A stretch of 10,858 nt of DNA from NCBI GenBank assembly GCA_030598885.1, contig JAUVOZ010000054.1, positions 1 through 10,858 of the forward strand. The letters are read 5' to 3'. Within the stretch, counting starts at the first letter, position 1; each line of letters begins with the position of its first letter. The notes under the pieces are model-generated. The model worked only from the letters and a program-made list of their open reading frames with translations. It was not told the DNA's origin and searched no databases. A program made the translations under genes and the position numbers. Shown here piece after piece: positions 6,396 through 10,858 of the stretch. Origin of the DNA: Anaerolineae bacterium (GTDB lineage: Bacteria; Chloroflexota; Anaerolineae; Anaerolineales; E44-bin32).

Positions 6396-6650
6396 AGCTA
6401 ATTAGAGGTTTTGGTATCAATGTTGGTATTCGGCTCATTACCGTATGTAGGCGGTGGCGCCCTTCTACCGCGTAAATTCAACCCTGAGTCTTTCGGCTGT
6501 AAGCAGGACTGGCTGCGCTCTGGGTGCTACCGCTTCGTATTTGAATCCTCAGCCGAAGTCGAAGGGCATCCAGAGCGGAGGCCTAAGATTCGATTAGGCC
6601 GAAGTCGAAGGATGGCCAACTATACCGTTCAGGATTGACGAAACACTAGG
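6396..6650. repeat. intergenic palindromic repeat cluster
   Basis: This 255-base gap holds several repeat elements. GCCGAAGTCGAAGG occurs twice (6552-6565 and 6598-6611). GGCCTAA (6580-6586) and TTAGGCC (6594-6600) form a 7-bp stem with a 7-base loop. CTGCGCTCTGGGTGC (6513-6527) pairs with GCATCCAGAGCGGAG (6566-6580) in 14 of 15 positions, counting one G-T, and encloses CTTCG/CGAAG. CTTTCGGCTG (6490-6499) is a further near-complement of the first repeat. The CCTTCGACTTCGGC type of sequence is reminiscent of short interspersed palindromic repeats in environmental genomes. The plus-strand open frame through it looks like an accident of the repeats. Confidence 0.6.
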
Positions 6651-7019
6651 CTACACGGCGGCTCGAGCCGTATCTAAATCATCGACGCCTATGACCAACC
6701 TTGTATTCGCCGCCAAGTAGACCAGCTCAATATTAACCCCAGCATTGGCTATGCTCCGGGCAACATCTCCAAGGGCTCCCGGTCGATCTTCGACTTCCAC
6801 GACCAAGACTTCACGCTCATCGGAGACTTCTATTCCACTCGCTTCGAGCGCGCGGCGTGCTCCATCCGCATCCTCAACCAGTATATGTATCGCGGTCTCA
6901 TCTTCGCAGTGGACACCACATATGCCGTCCATGTTGATGCCCGCCTTACCCAATGCCTCGCCCATATCGGCCAAAGTTCCCGGGCGATCTTCTAATTTAA
7001 CAGTCAAGTCTTTGGTCAT
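6651..7019 (-). CDS. tandem ACT-domain protein
   Basis: A 122-residue cytoplasmic protein made almost entirely of two ACT domains. Domain 1 is about residues 3-65 (LTVKLEDRPGTLADMGEALGKAG), domain 2 about 71-122 (LVVEVEDRPGALGDVARSIANAG). Each has the DRPG(T/A)L turn and the Gly-rich helix start that form the amino-acid-binding interface in ACT dimers. There is no catalytic domain, so it is probably a small amino-acid-sensing regulator; partner and ligand are unknown. The ATG at 7019 is well supported by GGGAGGAG five bases upstream. The second domain ends at the stop codon without a tail, within a perfect 12-bp palindrome (CGGCTCGAGCCG, 6659-6670). Confidence 0.9.
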   Translation of the reverse strand: MTKDLTVKLEDRPGTLADMGEALGKAGINMDGICGVHCEDETAIHILVEDADGARRALEASGIEVSDEREVLVVEVEDRPGALGDVARSIANAGVNIELVYLAANTRLVIGVDDLDTARAAV

Positions 7020-7275
7020 GATTCTCCTCCCTTGGATTACTTTTAATCTAAACCATTATCTCAATTACTTTCTATCTTTTCATATCTGTAATCTTTTTTT
7101 ACAGATTACCTCCTTTCGATCCTAATACACTAGAGATTGACAGAGGAATAAGAAGGTTTGAGATGAAATCGTTTAGTGTAAGGATTCCACGACAATTTGG
7201 CTCCCTTATTCTACTCCCCTTCCTAAACAAAACTTAAATGAATGTCGACCACGAATGTGATTTACACGCTGATGC
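7020..7275. other. intergenic leader upstream of the ACT-domain gene
   Basis: A 256-base AT-rich gap with no confident gene. It holds the ACT gene's Shine-Dalgarno (GGGAGGAG, about 7032-7025), an inverted repeat at 7084-7106 and an unused AAAGGAGGTAATC (7116-7104). No convincing promoter could be fixed; TATTAG near 7126-7121 is a possible weak -10. On the plus strand a 24-codon open frame (7163-7237) has AAGG six bases before its ATG, but nothing else supports it. Confidence 0.45.
7084..7106 (-). promoter_or_regulatory. 8-bp inverted repeat in the ACT-gene leader
   Basis: ATCTGTAA (7084-7091) and TTACAGAT (7099-7106) are perfect inverted arms around a 7-base T-rich loop. On the minus strand the loop is A-rich and the element directly follows AAAGGAGGTAATC. 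It could be an operator for a dimeric regulator or an mRNA hairpin that controls access to the upstream purine block. On the plus strand the T-run lies in the loop, so it is not a terminator. Confidence 0.45.
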
Positions 7276-7282
7276 TCAGCGT
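7266..7282 (-). terminator. short hairpin over the stop codon of the solute-binding lipoprotein
   Basis: ACGCTGA and TCAGCGT (7266-7272 and 7276-7282) form a perfect 7-bp stem with a 3-base loop that includes the TGA stop. No T-run follows on the minus strand, so intrinsic termination is doubtful; it may stabilise the 3' end of the message. Confidence 0.3.
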
Positions 7283-9423
7283 TCGATCCACATCGCGGCA
7301 TGTTGCGGTACACCGATCGGGGAGGGCACATAGCCCTTCACATACGGCTTCCATACGCCATATTGAGGACTAGAATGGTGCAGGAACAACGCTGGAGCGT
7401 CGTCGAGCAGTAACTGCTCCGCTTCCCTGTAGAGCCCCAAGCGTCGCTCGATGTCGGGTTCCACCCGGGATTGCTCGACCAGCGCGTCATAATCCGGGTT
7501 GTCATAATAGGCATGGTTCTGTTCCGAACCGCTGTGGAAGAGCACATCCAGGAAGTTTTCCGGATCGGGATAGTCCGCACACCAGCCCTCTTTAAGCAAC
7601 TGCCCATAAATCCCGGCGTCGATTTGGTCATGGTAGCTGTCCCAGTCGACCCCTTCCACCGTAATGGCCACGCCTAATATATCCTCCCATGTGTCTACCA
7701 GAAAAGCGGCAGCGGGGGAGTAGCCACCGCCAGAAGTAGGCAAGGTCCAAACGATGGCGGGGGGCTCCTGAGAACCATCGTAATAAGACGACCCAGCGAG
7801 TAACTCTCTTGCTAGATCCGGGTCATAATCAGGTGGCACTACCTCATCGCTATACCCCGGCATCCCTGGAGGAAGTACACCCCTACCAACCACAGCCTCA
7901 TCATGAGTGATGGCTTCGACATAGCGTTCTCGATCCACGGCATGGACGAAAGCTCGGCGCACATCCGGGTCGTCAAAAGGTGCGAGGGCAGTGTTGAAAG
8001 TTACATAGTAGGTGCAGAGACCGGTCTCGATGAAAACGGTCCCGAAGAGACCGTCTTCTGGATCGGCTGCCCGATCGAGTTGGTCGCGGGTCAAGCCGGC
8101 GAGGTCCACCTCCCCATTCTCATACAGACGCTGGGTATAGCCGGCGTACATGAGGTAAACCACATACTCCAACCGGGGCGGCTCACCGTAATACCAAGGA
8201 TTCCGCTCGAGGATGAATATCTCTTCCTCGAGGTGCTGCAGGTGACGGAAAGGGCCAGTGCCGTTAGGGTGCAATTCCCAATTGGGCAGAGTCACATTGA
8301 AGCGATCGACCACCCAAGCAACCGGATAGGTTAATTTTGCCAGGAAGTATGGTACTGCGGCCTTAATACGTACTCGAAGAGTATGCTCGTCCAGTACTTC
8401 AACACCCGCGATCGACTCCGACCAACCGTCGTGGTACTCCTCTAATCCAACGATGTCTCCCATGTACAGCATAACCGTCTCAGAGCCGGTTTCGGGATGA
8501 GCCGCGCGTTCCCAACTGAAGAGCACGTCATCGGCGGTGACCGGACGTCCGTTGTGAAATCGCGCTTGCCGATGCAGGTGAAATGTGTAACACGTACCAC
8601 CCTCGGTCACCTCCCAGCGCTCCGCCAACGACTTACTCGCACGCAAATGCGGGTCGAGGGAAACCAACCCGCTGTACAGGTCCCCGATGATACCGTCCGC
8701 GCCATAGTGGGTTAACGCTGGATCCAGGGTCGTCGGCTCACCACTTGAGAGGTACAAAGCTGCCTCAGGTTGTACTACGATCGGCTCCGTTGGATCGATT
8801 TGCAGGCTCGATGCCACGAGTTCAAACACATCGTTTACCTCATCGTAGGTACTCTCCGACGCAAGCAAGGTGAGATGGTAGGCAAGATCACCCTGGAGGA
8901 CCGAAACCAGGGTCCATCGCTTGGTCTGCGACTCGGTTTCCCCCGAATGGACCACACGACCTACACGCCGCCATCCTGAAGCGACATCCTCAGTTGAATA
9001 GGCCTCATTAAATAGAAGCTCTAGTCCAGATTTTCCTAACCATCCTATGAGGAATGTTTCATTAGCCTCCTCGGCGGACTGCACCCCACTGGTATCCGTC
9101 TGAGATAGGGTGATCGTTGCCCCATTCCCCGAATCGATCATTGTGGCTAGGATCGCAGGTCCGTCCATCTCCTCCACCTCCCACCCCAGTGGAGGCTCGA
9201 CAGAGACGTTGTAGCGACCATGGTAGTATCGAACCGGGTAATATTCAGAGCCCTGATCTTCCGAAATTACAACTGGCTGTGGCACAGTAATTGTGGGCGT
9301 TGGAGAAGGTAGAGTGGTAGGCTGTGCTTGACCACAGCTTATCACCAGAAGCACCGAGCTTAATAAAAAGACGACCCTGCGGATGGCAGAGCCGGAGTGG
9401 GGCATCTCACCCATCAGCGTCAT
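7276..9423 (-). CDS. peptide-type ABC substrate-binding lipoprotein with N-terminal PsbP/DUF1795-like domain
   Basis: A 715-residue lipoprotein. The signal peptide (RR then a hydrophobic run, 15-29) ends in VISC, so Cys30 is the lipidation site; a Thr/Pro linker follows (35-50). Residues about 66-209 (YHGRYNVSVEPPLGWEV ... ELVASSLQI) look like the PsbP/DUF1795 fold. Residues about 220-715 are a full family-5 solute-binding domain of the OppA/DppA type: GEPTTLDPAL, LAERWEV, FHLHRQARFHNGRPVTADDV, NPWYYG, DVRRAFVHAVDRE, and GWCADYPDPENFLDVLFHS near the C-terminus. It should bind peptides or similar ligands outside the cell. The ATG at 9423 overlaps the peptidase gene by 17 bases, but GGAGG abuts it. 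The ATG three codons later (9414), with nine bases of spacing, is a better start; the signal peptide is unaffected. No permease genes are adjacent, so it may be an orphan binding protein. Confidence 0.93.
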   Translation of the reverse strand: MTLMGEMPHSGSAIRRVVFLLSSVLLVISCGQAQPTTLPSPTPTITVPQPVVISEDQGSEYYPVRYYHGRYNVSVEPPLGWEVEEMDGPAILATMIDSGNGATITLSQTDTSGVQSAEEANETFLIGWLGKSGLELLFNEAYSTEDVASGWRRVGRVVHSGETESQTKRWTLVSVLQGDLAYHLTLLASESTYDEVNDVFELVASSLQIDPTEPIVVQPEAALYLSSGEPTTLDPALTHYGADGIIGDLYSGLVSLDPHLRASKSLAERWEVTEGGTCYTFHLHRQARFHNGRPVTADDVLFSWERAAHPETGSETVMLYMGDIVGLEEYHDGWSESIAGVEVLDEHTLRVRIKAAVPYFLAKLTYPVAWVVDRFNVTLPNWELHPNGTGPFRHLQHLEEEIFILERNPWYYGEPPRLEYVVYLMYAGYTQRLYENGEVDLAGLTRDQLDRAADPEDGLFGTVFIETGLCTYYVTFNTALAPFDDPDVRRAFVHAVDRERYVEAITHDEAVVGRGVLPPGMPGYSDEVVPPDYDPDLARELLAGSSYYDGSQEPPAIVWTLPTSGGGYSPAAAFLVDTWEDILGVAITVEGVDWDSYHDQIDAGIYGQLLKEGWCADYPDPENFLDVLFHSGSEQNHAYYDNPDYDALVEQSRVEPDIERRLGLYREAEQLLLDDAPALFLHHSSPQYGVWKPYVKGYVPSPIGVPQHAAMWIER

Positions 9424-10762
9424 CCTCCATGATTGATGCGATGCGACGCAACATGAATGTTAGTGTCAGAAATCCGACCATCATTATCAGCCACAAGCCG
9501 ACAAGTAGAGTTAGGCTGGATGGGCGCTCAACCGATCTCACAAAAACCGTCGGTGTGGGAACCATCGGGCCGGCTGGTAATGGTGGGTCAGTAACAACAA
9601 TCAAAGGACCCGAATAAGGCTGAATGGTCGGGAAAACGGTGGGTGTAGGCTCGATCTCCTCAGGTGAAATTGCCATCGGTAGCGCTCCAACCGCCTCCCG
9701 CCACTCGGCTTCTAATCCGTCAATATCAAAGTTATATACTTGCATCAGTGCGTTATCGTAATGATAACCAGCCTGAAACACATCCAGCAGATCCAACATC
9801 TTCTCCTGCCCATAGATGTCGATTAAATAAGCTACGATACTATACGACTGCACGTAAGATAGGCGAGCACGGTACGCATGTTCTGTGAAGCCGTCGCTGA
9901 GTGAGCGGATGGAGAATATCAAATCCTCGATGACGGCTTCCTCCAGGATCATTTGGGATCTTGGATCAAGCTCTCCTTCAGCGTAGACTGCCAAACCCTC
10001 TTCAAGCCAGGTTGGCAAACCACTGTAGCAGTGGCTGACTACATCTCCTACGATAACATGCGCCAGTTCGTGGGCTATGGTGTCGAGACCCCATTCAATA
10101 TTACTTTGGTTGATGCCGATGATGACGATCCCATAGGAGGGAAAAGCCAGTCCCCCTGTCCACCCTGGTTCGAAAAGGACCGCTTCGCGCATGTCTTCAG
10201 TGTTGGCGTAGATGTAAATATGGATCTCGTCCTCTGGTTGGACGCCAATATCCGATTCTAGGCGAGCCTGGGAACCTACCGCGGCATCCATCAGTGTCTG
10301 GGCGAAGGTCTCCGAATTATCGTACCAATGTAAAGCGAGGTCATCGACAGTCAATGTTCGCCAGGGGTGAACATCATCGAGCCAGGTCAGCCAGCGGGTC
10401 TCGGTCCTCACTTCGCGACCGGCAGAGTCCACCAAGTGCCAGCGCCACCAGAGACGAGCCCCAGGTGGTAGCGAACCTGTACGGCGCATGTTCCACGTCC
10501 ATGAGGCATTGACCATGACATCAGCCTCGAAGTCTTCTGGAACAACTCGATTAACATCAGCGGCGCATGCTCTCCTAGCCAAGCCATACTCAAGCTCGAC
10601 CACATCCACCTCGACATCGCTTTTCGCTTGAAGCGAAAACACAATTTGATCAGGGAAATCAATCTGGACCTCCGTCGCTAAAACCTCCAAACCCACTCCC
10701 TGACTGCGCACGAATACCAGGCTGCAGGTTGCCAGGATCGTGATCCAGATCCGTCGATGCAT
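9407..10762 (-). CDS. membrane-anchored peptidase-MA-like metallopeptidase (HELAH)
   Basis: A 451-residue secreted gluzincin-like protein. A signal peptide occupies about residues 1-25 (MHRRIWITILATCSLVFV). A beta-rich N-terminal part (30-135) precedes the catalytic domain, which has HELAH at 231-235 and WLEEGLAVYAEG placing the probable third zinc ligand at Glu255. That is the arrangement of Peptidase_MA-like proteins. A Pro/Thr linker (about 365-405, PTPTVFPT) leads to one transmembrane helix (417-438) and a short acidic tail, so the enzyme is probably fixed to the outer face of the membrane. The frame stays open upstream to the window edge; the ATG at 10762 was chosen because GGAGAG sits just upstream and it begins a clean signal peptide. 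Its stop overlaps the solute-binding lipoprotein start, suggesting joint translation and a shared role in peptide use. Substrate unknown. Confidence 0.88.
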   Translation of the reverse strand: MHRRIWITILATCSLVFVRSQGVGLEVLATEVQIDFPDQIVFSLQAKSDVEVDVVELEYGLARRACAADVNRVVPEDFEADVMVNASWTWNMRRTGSLPPGARLWWRWHLVDSAGREVRTETRWLTWLDDVHPWRTLTVDDLALHWYDNSETFAQTLMDAAVGSQARLESDIGVQPEDEIHIYIYANTEDMREAVLFEPGWTGGLAFPSYGIVIIGINQSNIEWGLDTIAHELAHVIVGDVVSHCYSGLPTWLEEGLAVYAEGELDPRSQMILEEAVIEDLIFSIRSLSDGFTEHAYRARLSYVQSYSIVAYLIDIYGQEKMLDLLDVFQAGYHYDNALMQVYNFDIDGLEAEWREAVGALPMAISPEEIEPTPTVFPTIQPYSGPLIVVTDPPLPAGPMVPTPTVFVRSVERPSSLTLLVGLWLIMMVGFLTLTFMLRRIASIMEDDADG

Positions 10763-10797
10763 GGTCTCTCCACACAATGAGTGCAAAACGGTATTGG

Positions 10798-10857
10798 CTA
10801 GGGGACTACTTGAAATTTGTATGGCGCCGGCTGCCAGGTGTGGCGTGTGGTTCCAAT
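10798..10857 (-). other. possible 3' end of an upstream gene
   Basis: One minus-strand frame enters at the window edge and reads 19 codons (ending PAPYKFQVVP) before TAG at 10800-10798, 35 bases before the peptidase ATG. Another frame also ends nearby, and the peptidase frame itself is open to the edge, so this could be a gene end or simply leader. No promoter is obvious in these last 96 bases. Confidence 0.2.
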
Positions 10858-10858
10858 C

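Noticed and set aside
6450..6475. tRNA-like GCGGT...ACCGC stem
   Set aside because: No cloverleaf with anticodon and T-loop (GTTC) could be assembled around it.
6552..6611. CRISPR-like repeat pair
   Set aside because: Only two 14-base copies, with a 'spacer' that is itself a palindrome, and no cas genes in the window.
6411..6638. 75-codon plus-strand open frame between the ACT and membrane-protein genes
   Set aside because: It runs through the palindromic repeats, and its translation reflects repeat units (EVEG, GRSRR) with no Shine-Dalgarno.
6745..7125. 126-codon plus-strand open frame
   Set aside because: It is the reverse shadow of the ACT-domain gene and is Ser/Pro-rich, as expected from antisense of such codons.
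7903..8334. 143-codon plus-strand open frame
   Set aside because: It lies wholly opposite the solute-binding domain gene, whose protein is clearly recognisable. It has no family resemblance and no ribosome binding site.
10763..10786. Start of the peptidase at TTG 10786
   Set aside because: The ATG at 10762 has GGAGAG at good spacing and begins a clean signal peptide; the upstream frame is open only by chance.

Overview
The window is a 10.9 kb piece of a bacterial chromosome in which every confident gene lies on the minus strand. The lipoproteins and secreted proteins carry Thr/Pro-rich linkers of the PTPT type just after the lipobox or before the membrane anchor. They are family-5 solute-binding proteins and a peptidase-MA-like gluzincin, and the regulators are LacI-type. 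Together this suggests a Chloroflexota (Anaerolineae-like) heterotroph; that is an inference from protein style, with no ribosomal marker in view.

Reading in the direction of transcription (high to low coordinates), the first block (about 10762-7276) is a two-gene unit. It encodes a membrane-anchored, outward-facing metallopeptidase-like protein, overlapped by a large lipoprotein that joins an N-terminal PsbP/DUF1795-like domain to an OppA/DppA-type solute-binding domain. The pairing suggests handling of extracellular peptides. Next, after a 256-base gap containing an inverted repeat and a stray Shine-Dalgarno sequence, comes a small tandem ACT-domain protein (7019-6651). A stretch of palindromic repeats (about 6470-6612) follows, and then a four-helix membrane protein of unknown role (6395-5985).

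The second block (5903-866) is a sugar-phosphorylase locus. A good sigma-70-type promoter overlapping two tandem CGAACGTTCG palindromes drives a LacI-family regulator. Its 3' end overlaps the start of a 952-residue fusion of beta-phosphoglucomutase with a glycoside hydrolase family 65 phosphorylase. In one polypeptide this enzyme would phosphorolyse an alpha-glucosyl disaccharide to beta-glucose 1-phosphate and isomerise that to glucose 6-phosphate. A second, different LacI-family gene follows. It has its own TTGACA-17-TAAAAT promoter, whose -35 overlaps the enzyme's stop codon, and its own different operator over the transcription start. A 310-base leader with a possible 15-codon leader peptide then leads into a family-5 solute-binding lipoprotein that runs off the window (555-1) and may be the first gene of an uptake operon.

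No mobile elements, tRNA, rRNA or CRISPR arrays are visible. The most interesting points are the single-chain phosphorylase/mutase, the two LacI regulators with distinct self-operators of similar tandem architecture, the PsbP-like/solute-binding fusion coupled to a peptidase, and the two leaders carrying near-perfect anti-SD matches away from any main gene.
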